Assembly (NCBI RefSeq): GCF_900299535.1
Contig: NZ_OMKE01000057.1
Coordinates: forward strand, 101,612-165,611
Length of the DNA: 64,000 nucleotides
Direction of reading: 5' to 3'
Source of the DNA: Aquimarina aquimarini
GTDB lineage: Bacteria; Bacteroidota; Bacteroidia; Flavobacteriales; Flavobacteriaceae
Shown here: positions 8,265 to 18,300 of the stretch, piece by piece
Numbering within the stretch: the first letter of the stretch is position 1
How the letters are laid out: the number at the start of each line of letters is the position of its first letter
Notes under the pieces: generated by a model
Told to the model about the DNA's origin: nothing
What the model saw: the letters and a program-made list of their open reading frames with translations, nothing else
The model's database searches: none
Position numbers and translations under genes: made by a program

Positions 8265-10820
8265 ATGAAAAAAACCTATCTTTTAGTAACGTTGTTACTA
8301 CTAACCATTCCGATTTTTTCTCAAACGGTAACTATACCTGATACAAAATTTAAGAAAGCGCTTATTGATAATATAAGAATAAACACTAACGGAGATACTG
8401 AAATACAAACACAAGAAGCTATCGCATTTGCTGGAAATTTAAATTTGTATAGCAAAGGAATTTATGATTTAACAGGTATTGAAGCGTTTGTTAATATTAC
8501 TGGAATAAATGCTTCTTCAAACAATATTTCAAAAATCGATATTTCTGCAAATACTGCATTGATTGATTTAGCATTAAATCAAAACAATCTCTCTCTAATT
8601 AATGTTAGTAATAATACAAAATTAAGTTCACTACATATAAGTGGCAATACCATTACAAACATTGATCTTTCAAAAAACACCTCACTAAAAGTTTTCTCTT
8701 GTAATAATAATGATATACAAGCTTTAGACCTATCTAATAATAATGCTTTAGAGTATGTATATGCAAATCAAAATAAAATAAGCAACATAGAAATTAGCAC
8801 CCTAACTTACTTAAAAAGTTTAGTAATCTCTTATAATCTGATAACAAATTTAAATGTTTCAAATAATCTTAATTTAACATATTTGTTATGTAATAACAAT
8901 CTAATCAAAAATTTAAATGTTTCAAAAAATGCGAAGTTAGAAACCTTGGGTTCTGAATATAACAATATATCCTCATTAATACTACCAACAACTTCTAGCA
9001 ACCTAGGAAAATTAAGTTGTAATAATAATAATTTATCATCTATTGATCTTAGTGCTCTTACAAATCTAAAAGTGCTAACCTGCTCTTCTAATAAACTTAC
9101 CAATTTAGACATCTCTAAAAACATCAACCTAACTTCTTTGACTTGCGGATTTAACTCTCTTACAGAATTAGACGTCTCTAAGCAGAGTAAATTGACATAT
9201 ATATATGGTGATAACAATAAAAATCTGGAATTTGTAAATTGTAAAAACACTAACAATATAGGGATTAGTGGATTTTACTTAAGAAATATAAGTGCTAATG
9301 CTAAGATATGTGTAGATGATATAGCATATGCTAATCAAAATTTTACAAACATTGATGCTACAACAACTTTTGTTGATCAATGTATTATAGAAGAGATCGT
9401 AAATATCCCTGATGTAAAGTTTAAGAAAACATTATTAAATCATAATCCTCCAATTGATTTAAATCAGGATAGTGAAATTCAATACTCTGAAGCAGAAAAA
9501 TTTTTAGGAACAATAGACGTAAGTAACTATAATTATGATTATAATCATATATATGACATAACAGGAATAGAAGCTTTTGTCAACATAACTTCTTTTAAAT
9601 GTTCTGATCATTCCATCAATACAGATTTAGATTTTTCTAAAAATATAGCTTTAAAGGAGTTAGATATTTCAGGCAATCAGGTTCCTAGTATAAAATTGAT
9701 TAATACGATACATTTGGTAAAACTAAATATTGGGGCTAACCAAATCAACAACTTAAATCTTAATGCTAATGTGAACTTAGAAGAATTAGACATCAATCAT
9801 AATAACCTAGTCAGCATAGATTTATCCAAAAACATAGCACTTAGAAGATTAAATGCATTTTCTAGCAATTTATCAACCCTTGATATTACTAATAATAAAG
9901 AATTGATAGATTTATCGATTGGAGGAACAAATTTGACCAAAGTAAATTTACAATACAATGTTAAATTAGAGAATTTAGAATGGCAATCAAAAAACTATAC
10001 TACAATTGATCTATCTAATAATGTAAAATTGAAATCTTTTTCAGGATACGGGACAAACTTTTCTAATATTGATTTACAATTTAATACAGAATTAGAATAT
10101 CTAAGTTTAGATAATAATAAAAACCTGCTAGCTTTAAATATAGAAAACAACAAGAAGCTTAAAAATTTGAATATAGCAAACACGAATATTAACGAACTAG
10201 ATACTGAGTATAATATTAATTTAGAGAACTTAAATGTTAATAATTGTCAGTTAAAGGATTTACAATTATTAAACAACAAGAAATTGAAATATTTATATAT
10301 TCAAAACAACAAATTAATTGAATTGGATTTATCTCAAACTCCACTATTAAAAGGTATAGATTTTAGCAAGAATAAGAATCTAAACTTTGTGAATCTCAAA
10401 AACGGAAGCAATAAAAACATATTCTATTTTGTAGCTACGAATAATCCTGCGTTAAATCATATATGTGTTGATGATATCAACTATGCTTACCAAAAATTCA
10501 CTAGAAAAGATATACATACTAATTTCACGAATTCTTGTAATTCTAACCCTAATAATAATTTTACTACTTCTAATTTAGAAGGAAATATTAAAATACATCC
10601 TGTTCCTTTTATTAATGAACTTACTATAAAAGGAATTGATACTAAAAATGATTTTGAACTATATTTTTATTCAGCAAACGGAAAACAATTCTCAGTTAAT
10701 AAAATAATAACTGATGACTCTAAATTAAGTATTGAAACAAATGAAATTCCTAAAGGAGTTTATTTTATCAAAATTATCACATCTAGAGAAACTATAATTA
10801 AAAAAATAATAAAACAATAA
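8265..10820 (+). CDS. secreted leucine-rich-repeat protein with two tandem modules and T9SS tail
   Basis: This 851-residue exported protein has signal peptide MKKTYLLVTLLLLTIPIFSQ at the ATG at 8265; an upstream ATG at 8211 would bury the signal and is rejected. Two homologous halves follow. Each opens with a cap (TIPDTKFKKALID at about 25, NIPDVKFKKTLLN at about 380) containing an acidic EF-hand-like NGDTEIQ/NQDSEIQ motif and DLTGIEAFVNIT. Each continues as asparagine-rich repeats of the LTxLxVSNNxxLxxL type and ends in ICVDDI.YA.Q.FT...T.F...C. The last 80 residues (IHPVPFINELTIKG ... GVYFIKI) are a type A T9SS sorting domain. It is probably a cell-surface binding or adhesion protein; the ligand is unknown. 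Confidence 0.9.
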   Translation: MKKTYLLVTLLLLTIPIFSQTVTIPDTKFKKALIDNIRINTNGDTEIQTQEAIAFAGNLNLYSKGIYDLTGIEAFVNITGINASSNNISKIDISANTALIDLALNQNNLSLINVSNNTKLSSLHISGNTITNIDLSKNTSLKVFSCNNNDIQALDLSNNNALEYVYANQNKISNIEISTLTYLKSLVISYNLITNLNVSNNLNLTYLLCNNNLIKNLNVSKNAKLETLGSEYNNISSLILPTTSSNLGKLSCNNNNLSSIDLSALTNLKVLTCSSNKLTNLDISKNINLTSLTCGFNSLTELDVSKQSKLTYIYGDNNKNLEFVNCKNTNNIGISGFYLRNISANAKICVDDIAYANQNFTNIDATTTFVDQCIIEEIVNIPDVKFKKTLLNHNPPIDLNQDSEIQYSEAEKFLGTIDVSNYNYDYNHIYDITGIEAFVNITSFKCSDHSINTDLDFSKNIALKELDISGNQVPSIKLINTIHLVKLNIGANQINNLNLNANVNLEELDINHNNLVSIDLSKNIALRRLNAFSSNLSTLDITNNKELIDLSIGGTNLTKVNLQYNVKLENLEWQSKNYTTIDLSNNVKLKSFSGYGTNFSNIDLQFNTELEYLSLDNNKNLLALNIENNKKLKNLNIANTNINELDTEYNINLENLNVNNCQLKDLQLLNNKKLKYLYIQNNKLIELDLSQTPLLKGIDFSKNKNLNFVNLKNGSNKNIFYFVATNNPALNHICVDDINYAYQKFTRKDIHTNFTNSCNSNPNNNFTTSNLEGNIKIHPVPFINELTIKGIDTKNDFELYFYSANGKQFSVNKIITDDSKLSIETNEIPKGVYFIKIITSRETIIKKIIKQ

Positions 10821-11396
10821 CCTAGTTTTAATTACACACTTAATGAAATAGTGTCTAGTAAACCGCCTTTTTATTATACAAAAGGCGGTTTTTACATTTC
10901 TAGATGTAATCTTTTTTTTAATTCTACTTTTCCAATAGAGGTTACAACTACTTCTCGCGAATCTTTCATTTTTTAATATAAATTTATGTTAATGGATATA
11001 TACTATTTTTTAATTGTAAAGGTTTTGATTATCACATATGTCATCGATTATATTTACCATCTACAAATACCGCTCGTTCTTGTTTATTTTTATAAAATAC
11101 TATAATCGAGTATTTCTTCTTTTTTATGTCTATACTTTGCACTTTAATATTTATAGTCCACAAAAGTAAATCTCATTATTTTTTTTATTTCATTACAGAA
11201 TGAAGTATGGAATTTCTTTATAAAAGTATGTTCACTTTTTTTAAGGTTAGTACAATTTGAGGCCTCTTAAACTATTTACATCCTTTTAATAATTATATAT
11301 TTGAAAAGTAAATGACTGTTACTTATTCATATACTACATTCTATTTTTAATTTTTGTTCCTTACTTTTACCTCGACTATTTGATCAAATTATATTT
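10821..11396. other. intergenic region, 576 bp
   Basis: It contains terminator copy 2 (10860-10909) and about 480 bp of AT-rich sequence. A minus-strand open stretch of some 33 codons near 11060-11160 has no start and no recognised similarity. No RNA gene was recognised. Confidence 0.6.
10860..10909 (+). terminator. intrinsic terminator of the LRR gene, copy 2 of a 50-bp repeat
   Basis: It has the same stem-loop and 3' flank as 7717-7766, 48 of 50 bases identical by eye, and lies 39 bp after the LRR stop codon. Confidence 0.9.
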
Positions 11397-12191
11397 ATGA
11401 AAAGATTAATTTTATTATGCTTTTTATTAGTTATAAGCAGTTGTAAAAAAGACATAACTAATTACTCAGGAAATAGATTAGCTATACTCAATCAACGAAG
11501 TATACAGCTTGACAACACTAAAATTGATCATCAAATCAGAGAAGTCAAAAAAGCTATTATTGTTCCCAAATTAGATGGAGACATGAACGACCCTATCTGG
11601 AAAGAAACATTATGGTATGGCTTTGATCAGAGATGGTTAGGTCCTGCCTACAATTTTACTGATTTTTTTGGTAGGTATAAGATGGCATGGACACATGAGG
11701 CTCTATACATCCTTGTAGAAATAAAAGATGATATTTTGATTGATCAAAATAAAAACCCATTAGATTCCTGGAGAAATGATGATAATATAGAAATTTTTAT
11801 TGACGCAGATAATTCTGGAGGAGAGCATCAATATTCTAATAATGCATTTGCATACTCTATTTCATTAGATGGTAACGTAATTGATATTGATGAAGAAAAA
11901 AACCCTATATTACTTACAAATCATGTACATTCAAAACGAGTAACCAATGGTGATGTATCTGTATGGGAATTTGAAGTTACCATTTATGATGACACTTATA
12001 AAGAAGGCAAAGTAAATGATCCTGTGATCTTGAATAAAGATCAAAAGCTAGGGTTTGCTATCGCTTATAATGATAATGATAATAGCAAAGAGCGAGAAAA
12101 TTGTATTGGCTCGGTTTTTGTTCCTGGAAAAGAAAAAGATCTGGGACGAATTAATGCTGATATTTTCGGCACAATTATTCTAGAAGAATAA
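11397..12191 (+). CDS. CBM9-like (DOMON fold) lipoprotein
   Basis: This 264-residue predicted lipoprotein has a signal peptide that ends at the lipobox VISSC (Cys16). Residues from about 55 match the carbohydrate-binding module family 9-like fold: an opening VPKLDGDMNDPIWKE, a middle YKMAWTHEALYILVEIKDD, and DDNIEIFIDADNSGG with the acidic cluster typical of these domains. No catalytic domain is attached. It is followed 5 bp later by an MFS transporter, so the pair may bind and import a small sugar or related molecule. The ligand is not predictable from sequence alone. Confidence 0.8.
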   Translation: MKRLILLCFLLVISSCKKDITNYSGNRLAILNQRSIQLDNTKIDHQIREVKKAIIVPKLDGDMNDPIWKETLWYGFDQRWLGPAYNFTDFFGRYKMAWTHEALYILVEIKDDILIDQNKNPLDSWRNDDNIEIFIDADNSGGEHQYSNNAFAYSISLDGNVIDIDEEKNPILLTNHVHSKRVTNGDVSVWEFEVTIYDDTYKEGKVNDPVILNKDQKLGFAIAYNDNDNSKERENCIGSVFVPGKEKDLGRINADIFGTIILEE

Positions 12192-12196
12192 ATATA

Positions 12197-13351
12197 TTGA
12201 AGCCAAAATTCTACATACTCCCTGTGATTATTATTTCACAGTTTTTTTGCACATCATTATGGTTTGCAGGTAATGCTATTGTCGATACTCTCGTCACTCA
12301 ATTTGATGTTGATTTTAATCTATTAGGATACCTTATATCATTCGTACAATTTGGCTTTATCATAGGTACACTTATATTTGCACTACTCACCCTTGCTGAT
12401 AGGTTTTCCCCTTCGCGCATTTTTATAATTTGCGCTTTTCTAGGAGGAGTTTGTAATTTATTCCTTTTAGTTCCTGAGATTACAATATTTAACTTGCTTA
12501 CTGCACGCTTTGCCACAGGATTCTTTCTAGCAGGGATCTATCCAATAGGAATGAAAATAGCCTCTGACTATTATAAGGATGGTTTAGGAAAAGCATTAGG
12601 ATACCTTGTAGGTGCTTTAGTTTTGGGCACGGCATTACCTCATTTGATTAATGAGTATTCATGGAGTAATGATTATAAAACGGTTATCATCAGCACCTCA
12701 TTATTAGCTTTTATTGGTGGACTTGCAATGTGGCTTACAGTACCTGATGGTCCTTATAGAAAACTTGTATCAAAGCTACAACTAGGGATTGTCATTCAGT
12801 TATTTAGTATCCAAAGTTTTAGAAAAGCATCTTTTGGCTATTTTGGTCATATGTGGGAATTATATGCTTTTTGGGCATTTGTACCTATTATACTTAAAAC
12901 CTATGCGCAAACACAACATATTGACATTCAAGTATCTTTTTGGTCGTTTATCATTATAGGAGTTGGCGCTATTTCCTGTATTCTAGGAGGCCTACTATCG
13001 TTGAGTAGTGGTAGTAAAAAAGTAGCGTATCATTCACTATTAACCTCAGGAATATTTTGCCTTGCCTCTCCCTTACTTTTTCAATTACCATTTGAATTAT
13101 TTCTGATTGCAATGCATATTTGGGGAATGTTAGTTATCTCTGATTCTCCTCAATTCTCAACTATGGTTGCTACTTCAGTTCCTTCAGAACTTAAAGGTAC
13201 AGCATTAACTATTGTAAATTGTATTGGTTTTGCTATCACTATTATCAGCATTCAGTTATTATCATTCTTGGCAAATAAAATAGACCCTACTTTACTCTAC
13301 TTATTTTTGGGTATCGGTCCTATCTTTGGGATTTACATGCTAAGAAAATAG
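12197..13351 (+). CDS. major facilitator superfamily transporter, TTG start
   Basis: This 384-residue integral membrane protein has about 12 hydrophobic segments and a basic loop after the second one (LADRFSPSRI), as in MFS carriers. The only usable start near the N-terminus is TTG at 12197, 5 bp after the stop of the CBM9-like gene; the next Met comes well inside the transmembrane region, so a TTG start is favoured. Close spacing suggests co-translation with the lipoprotein. The substrate is unknown. It ends convergently with the sigma factor gene with a 22-bp gap and no visible terminator. Confidence 0.85.
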   Translation: MKPKFYILPVIIISQFFCTSLWFAGNAIVDTLVTQFDVDFNLLGYLISFVQFGFIIGTLIFALLTLADRFSPSRIFIICAFLGGVCNLFLLVPEITIFNLLTARFATGFFLAGIYPIGMKIASDYYKDGLGKALGYLVGALVLGTALPHLINEYSWSNDYKTVIISTSLLAFIGGLAMWLTVPDGPYRKLVSKLQLGIVIQLFSIQSFRKASFGYFGHMWELYAFWAFVPIILKTYAQTQHIDIQVSFWSFIIIGVGAISCILGGLLSLSSGSKKVAYHSLLTSGIFCLASPLLFQLPFELFLIAMHIWGMLVISDSPQFSTMVATSVPSELKGTALTIVNCIGFAITIISIQLLSFLANKIDPTLLYLFLGIGPIFGIYMLRK

Positions 13352-13373
13352 TTTATTATAAAGTAAAGAACAT

Positions 13374-13949
13374 CTAATCTTTGGATTCTAACGATTTTTT
13401 TATCCTTGTCATCGCCTTATACATTTGAGCTTCTACTGTTTTTATAGAAACGTTTAACTGCTCTGCTACTTCTTTATATTTAAATCCTTGTAACTTATTT
13501 AACACAAAGACTTCTTTACATTTTGGTGGAAGTTTCTCTATTTCTTCTCTAACCTTAATTATTCTGTTTTTCACAAAATCATTATCCTCTTCTACAAAAA
13601 GTTCTAAAGCATCCTTTTTTATCTGCTCTATATAATTAAGTTCTTTTTTATTTCTTTTGTAGCTATCAAGTAATTCATAGTAACAAGATTTATATAAATA
13701 GCTTTTGATAGAAGTAGTAATTCTTAAACTTTTTCTATTTTTCCAGATTTTAAGCATTACATTCTGAACAATATCTTCTGCCTGTTGTTTATCTCTCGAT
13801 AAATTATAGATATAGGCACACAATTCGTTATAGTGCATTTCATACAAACGCCTATAAACGAATTCATTCCCTCGCCTAAGTTCTTCTATTTGGGTGTCGT
13901 TTTTTATAGCAACCTTTTTAAACTCATTTATACCCCTATCACAAAACAA
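13374..13949 (-). CDS. RNA polymerase ECF sigma factor (FecI-like, Bacteroidota type)
   Basis: This 191-residue ECF sigma factor begins at the ATG at 13949. Region 2 contains YNLSRDKQQAEDIVQNVMLKIW (core binding and -10 recognition). Region 4 contains LPPKCKEVFVLNKLQGFKYK and EVAEQLNVSIKTVEAQMYKA, the -35-binding helix-turn-helix. It is divergent from fecR, 98 bp apart, whereas the usual Bacteroidota order is sigma then fecR on one strand. It is expected to drive fecR and the susCD genes when the anti-sigma factor FecR is relieved by substrate-loaded SusC. Confidence 0.93.
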   Translation of the reverse strand: MFCDRGINEFKKVAIKNDTQIEELRRGNEFVYRRLYEMHYNELCAYIYNLSRDKQQAEDIVQNVMLKIWKNRKSLRITTSIKSYLYKSCYYELLDSYKRNKKELNYIEQIKKDALELFVEEDNDFVKNRIIKVREEIEKLPPKCKEVFVLNKLQGFKYKEVAEQLNVSIKTVEAQMYKAMTRIKKSLESKD

Positions 13950-13993
13950 TTAACAAAAACTTTACATAAATAATAAAAAAAATAGTTTCAAGC

Positions 13994-14024
13994 GTAAGGG
14001 TTTTTTATTTTTTTCCAGTCTTAC
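13994..14024 (+). promoter_or_regulatory. candidate ECF-type promoter of fecR
   Basis: GTAAGGGTTTTTTATT followed by CCAGTCTTAC ends 23 bp before the fecR ATG. A G-rich/T-rich -35 and a GTCTTAC-like -10 resemble sequences I recall upstream of ECF-controlled fecR genes in Flavobacteriia. The assignment is inference and has not been aligned. Confidence 0.4.
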
Positions 14025-14047
14025 TTATAAATAAGCCAATAATTCGC

Positions 14048-15217
14048 ATGAAAAAAACCAATAATTTGGATACAAATCAAATAATAAAATATGTCAATAA
14101 TGAGATGTCTGAAGAGGAACGCATCGCTTTTGAAATTTTATTAAAAGATGAAGATAATCTAAATGAGTTAAAGGAATATATTCTCACAGATCATTACATC
14201 CAATTAAGTAAAAATGATTTTGATAATCAACAAGCATCTTCATTATTTGAAACACAAATACAAAATACAAAATCTCATACTAAAACTCGTAAAAATAAAA
14301 CCAATAATTATTTAAAATACGCTGCCGTTTTTATTGGTCTTATAATTTCCTCTGCTTTATACTACAATAAAGATATATTCAGTAATGACCAACCAACAAA
14401 TGATGTAACATTACAAGTTGATAATGGTGATTTTGAAGCAATCAAAGAGAATGATTTATTTAAAGAGATCAAGAATGGTGATGGTGTTCTACTAGGAGTA
14501 CAGGAAAAAAGCAAAATTGTTTACACAAACAAGAGTAAAGGTACAGCAAGTACAAAACCAAGTATCAATACTCTTAAAGTTCCTTATGGTAAGAAATTTC
14601 AAATTGTACTCTCTGATGGTACAACCGTTCATGTAAATGCTGGCTCTACTTTAAAATTCCCTGCTCAATTTGTTGCAGGGCAAATTAGAGAAGTAGAATT
14701 ATCAGGAGAAGCCTATTTTGAAGTAGCTAGAAATGAAAAAGATCCTTTTATCGTGTCTACAAATGGTATTAGAACTGAAGTATTAGGTACAAAATTCAAC
14801 GTTTCATCCTATACTGATGATTCTTTTTCTGAAGTTGTCTTAGTAGAAGGAAGTGTTGGTGTATCTATGGGCAACAAGCGATTTGATAAAAATACAGATC
14901 AAATTCTGAAACCTAATCAAAAAGCTAGTCTTACAAAATTAACTCAGAATTTGGATATATCTACAGTAAAAACAGAAAATTATGTCGCTTGGATCGATGG
15001 CGTTTTATTATTCAAAAACGAGAGTTTTGAGAATATTGTTAAAAAACTAGAACGTTCTTACGATAAGAAAATCACAATCAATTATCAAAAACTGAAAAAA
15101 GAGAAATTCACTGGTAGATTTGATATAGAAAACTTAGAAGATGTGCTTAAAACCTTCAGTAGCAACACATCTTTCAATTTCACCATCAAAGAAAGTGAAG
15201 TAATTATTAATCCCTAA
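14048..15217 (+). CDS. FecR family anti-sigma factor / transmembrane signal transducer
   Basis: This 389-residue inner-membrane protein relays a signal from the outer-membrane receptor to the ECF sigma factor. Residues 1-90 are the cytoplasmic anti-sigma part. A single transmembrane helix lies near residue 95-112 (YLKYAAVFIGLIISSALYY). The FecR domain follows, with VPYGKKFQIVLSDGTTVHVN, LSGEAYFEVARNEKDPFIVS and TEVLGTKFNVSSY. The C-terminal DUF4974 domain (about 320-389) is expected to contact the STN domain of SusC. It is the first gene of the fecR-susC-susD-peptidase-DUF4302 run. Confidence 0.95.
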   Translation: MKKTNNLDTNQIIKYVNNEMSEEERIAFEILLKDEDNLNELKEYILTDHYIQLSKNDFDNQQASSLFETQIQNTKSHTKTRKNKTNNYLKYAAVFIGLIISSALYYNKDIFSNDQPTNDVTLQVDNGDFEAIKENDLFKEIKNGDGVLLGVQEKSKIVYTNKSKGTASTKPSINTLKVPYGKKFQIVLSDGTTVHVNAGSTLKFPAQFVAGQIREVELSGEAYFEVARNEKDPFIVSTNGIRTEVLGTKFNVSSYTDDSFSEVVLVEGSVGVSMGNKRFDKNTDQILKPNQKASLTKLTQNLDISTVKTENYVAWIDGVLLFKNESFENIVKKLERSYDKKITINYQKLKKEKFTGRFDIENLEDVLKTFSSNTSFNFTIKESEVIINP

Positions 15218-15259
15218 AAACAAAAAATGAGTAAGAAATAGGAAGCTATAAAACAAAGA

Positions 15260-15291
15260 AAATCGAGAAATGCTGCAACATTTCCCGATTT
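15260..15291 (+). other. intergenic stem-loop between fecR and susC
   Basis: A 12-bp stem (AAATCG, one A/C mismatch, GAAATG pairing with CATTTC and CGATTT) closes a 6-nt loop. No T tract follows, so it is not a standard terminator. It could set mRNA processing or the step in level between fecR and susC. Confidence 0.55.
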
Positions 15292-15341
15292 AGAGTAAGC
15301 TTAATTTAACAATGGTTCAATCATTAAATCATATTAAAAGT

Positions 15342-18300
15342 ATGAAAATAATTATACAAAACCACAGTAATGGTGTGGCAAAATTAATATTTAATTTAAA
15401 AATGAGGCTAACAATACTACTTATTATATTGTCTCTATTTAGAATAAACGCAAGTACATACTCGCAAAACACTAAGATTTCCTTAGATGTTCAGAATTTT
15501 ACAATCGAGAAAGTATTTGATCTAATACAGCAAAAAACAGAATTCAAAGTATTCTTCAAAGCTTCTGAAGTTAATACCAATAGAAGAGTATCTCTAAAAG
15601 TATCTAACAGAAGAGTTGAGTATATTTTGAATAGAATATTTAAAAACACTACTACTTCATACAAAATAGTGGACAAGCAAATTGTACTGGTAAAAAAACC
15701 AGTAAGCTCAAATGCTTCTCCTATAAAAAATCCACAAACTGCACTTTCTAAACCTCAAAAAGGTTTTGAAATCAAAGGACAAATTGTGGATAAAAATGGG
15801 CTTCCTGTTCCTGGTGCTACTGTATCAATCCAAGGAACAACACAAGGAGTTGTTACTGATTTTGATGGTAATTTCACAATGCGAGTTTCTGTTCCAGATG
15901 TACTATTGGTAGAAAGCCTTGGTTTTGAAAACCAAACTATTGCAATTACTAATAAGACAAAAACAGTTTTCAATATTGTATTAATAGAATCTGTAGAATC
16001 ATTGGGAGAAGTTGTTATTACCGATGGTTATAAAAAAGTAGATCGTCGCCTTTTTGCGGGGGTTGCTACAAAACTTGATCTTGAGGACATCAAAATTGAA
16101 GGGGTAACTGATGCTTCAAGACTTCTAGAAGGTAGAGATGCTGGTGTGGTTGTTGATAATGTTTCAGGAACTTTTGGTGCTTCACCAAGAATTAGAATTA
16201 GAGGAAATACTTCTCTTAATGGAAACAACAACCCTATTTGGGTAGTTGACGGAGTTATCCTAGAAGATAATGTAGAATTAGCTCAAGAAGACTTAGCTTC
16301 TGGAGATATAAATTCATTAATAGGGTCTTCTGTTGCAGGATTAAACCCTGATGATATTGATAGCTTTTCTATCCTAAAAGATGCTTCTGCTACTGCATTA
16401 TACGGTGCACGTGCTAAGAATGGTGTTATTGTAATTACTACCAAAAAGGGTAAAAAAGGAGGATTAAGTGTAAAGTATAATAATAACTTTGCTTACCGTT
16501 TAAGACCTCGTTATACAAATTTCAATGTCCTTAATTCTCAACAAGAATTATCTGTATATGCAGAATTAGTAGAAAAAGGATTAATTGATTTAACTACTGC
16601 GCAACGTGCTGAATCTTATGGGGTATTAGGACAATACTATAACCTTAGAAGACCTAACAATGTACAAATAGGACCTAACGGACAAATATCAGATGAATTT
16701 TTCAACCGTTATCAAACTGCAAATACAGATTGGTTTAAAACACTTTTTACAGATTTCTCATTACAGCAAACACACTCTCTAAATGTATCTGGAGGTAGTG
16801 ATGATGCCGTTTATTATTTCTCATTGAGTTATCTTGATGATGCTGGTCAAACTATAGGAGACGAAGCGCAACGATATACAACTAAACTAAGTACCAAGTT
16901 TAACCTTTCAGATAATTTCTCATTAGCTACTTCATTGACTGGTAGTTTTAGAAATCAAAGAACTCCAGGAACAAATGACAGAAGTTTGGACCCTATTACA
17001 GGTGAATTTCAACGTGAATTTGAGATCAATCCTTACAGTTTTTCTTTGACAAACAGTAGAAGTGTTACACCATATGATGAAAATGGAAACTTAGAATTTT
17101 TCAGAAAAAACTATGCTCCTTTTAATATCATTCATGAATTAAGAAATAACTATATAGATATTGATGTAACAGATATTGCATTTCAAACCGATCTTAATTA
17201 TAAAATCACAAATAATTTAACCGCTACTTCTACTTTTAATTACCGTAAAGCAATTACGCAAAGAGAGCATATTATTACAGGAATATCAAATCAAGCAGAA
17301 GCTTTTAGAGCTGGAGCTGGTGATAATATTATTGGCCCTATTAATCCTTTCTTATATCAGGATAGAGATAACCCTAACAGGCCTCCATACTCTATTCTTC
17401 CAGAAGGTGGTCTTAATGTATATAATGAAAATGTACTAGATTATGTATACTGGAGAAATTCTATTGCTTGGAATTCTACCTATAAAGATATCCATCAATT
17501 TACTGCTCTTTTAGGACAAGAAATAAAATCTACTACAAGACAAAGCAGAGAATATACTGGTATTGGAATTTCTTATGAAAATGGGTATCTAGTAAATACA
17601 AATCCAGATGCTATCGATCAATTGATAGATAATAATGATCAATACTTTAATATTAGTAATTTTAGAGATCGTTTTACAGGGTTTTTCTTTAATGGTGGAT
17701 ATACCTATGATAACCGATATACTATTAATGGTACATTGAGATATGATGGATCAAACCTACAAGGATCAAGTCCTAAAGCAAGATACCTTACCAACTATAA
17801 CATTAGCGGTGCTTGGAATATTGATAATGAAGATTTCTTTAATGTAGAATGGGTAAACTTTTTAAAATTAAAAGCTACTTACGGTTTATCAGGAGGAAGA
17901 GGTCCTCTTACCAGTGCATCTCTTGATTTACGTGGTGGGATACCTTTACGTCCTCAAGATGCTGAAACTATTATACAAATTAACTCATTAGAAAATTCTG
18001 ATTTAACTTTTGAGAAACTAAAAGAGTTTAGTACAGGATTAGAATTCTCTCTTTTCAATAGTCGTATTGCAGGAGAAATAGGATATTATAAACGTAATTC
18101 TTTTGACCTTATTGGTACTGTAAGAACTAGTGGTGTTGGTGGAGAAGCATTTAAAACAGGAAATTTTGCTGATCTAGACGTAGAAGGATATGAATTTGGA
18201 TTATCTACAGTAAATATAAAGACCAAAAATTTCAAATGGAGTTCTAACCTTAATGTAGGGTATAACACAGAAGAAGTAAAGAATTTAAAATTTAACCCTC

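Noticed and set aside
8831..9256. Minus-strand open frame of 141 codons inside the LRR gene
   Set aside because: Mirror of the low-complexity LRR coding sequence; it has no start context, family or independent support.
8500..10400. Repetitive DNA within the LRR gene as a possible CRISPR-like or satellite array
   Set aside because: The periodicity follows the protein repeat in frame; there are no conserved spacers or exact direct repeats.
11035..11080. About 40 bp near 11035-11080 resembling 42850-42895 (TATGTCAT.GAT...TACCGCT)
   Set aside because: Identity is only partial, no gene or structure is shared, and AT-rich sequence makes such matches likely by chance.
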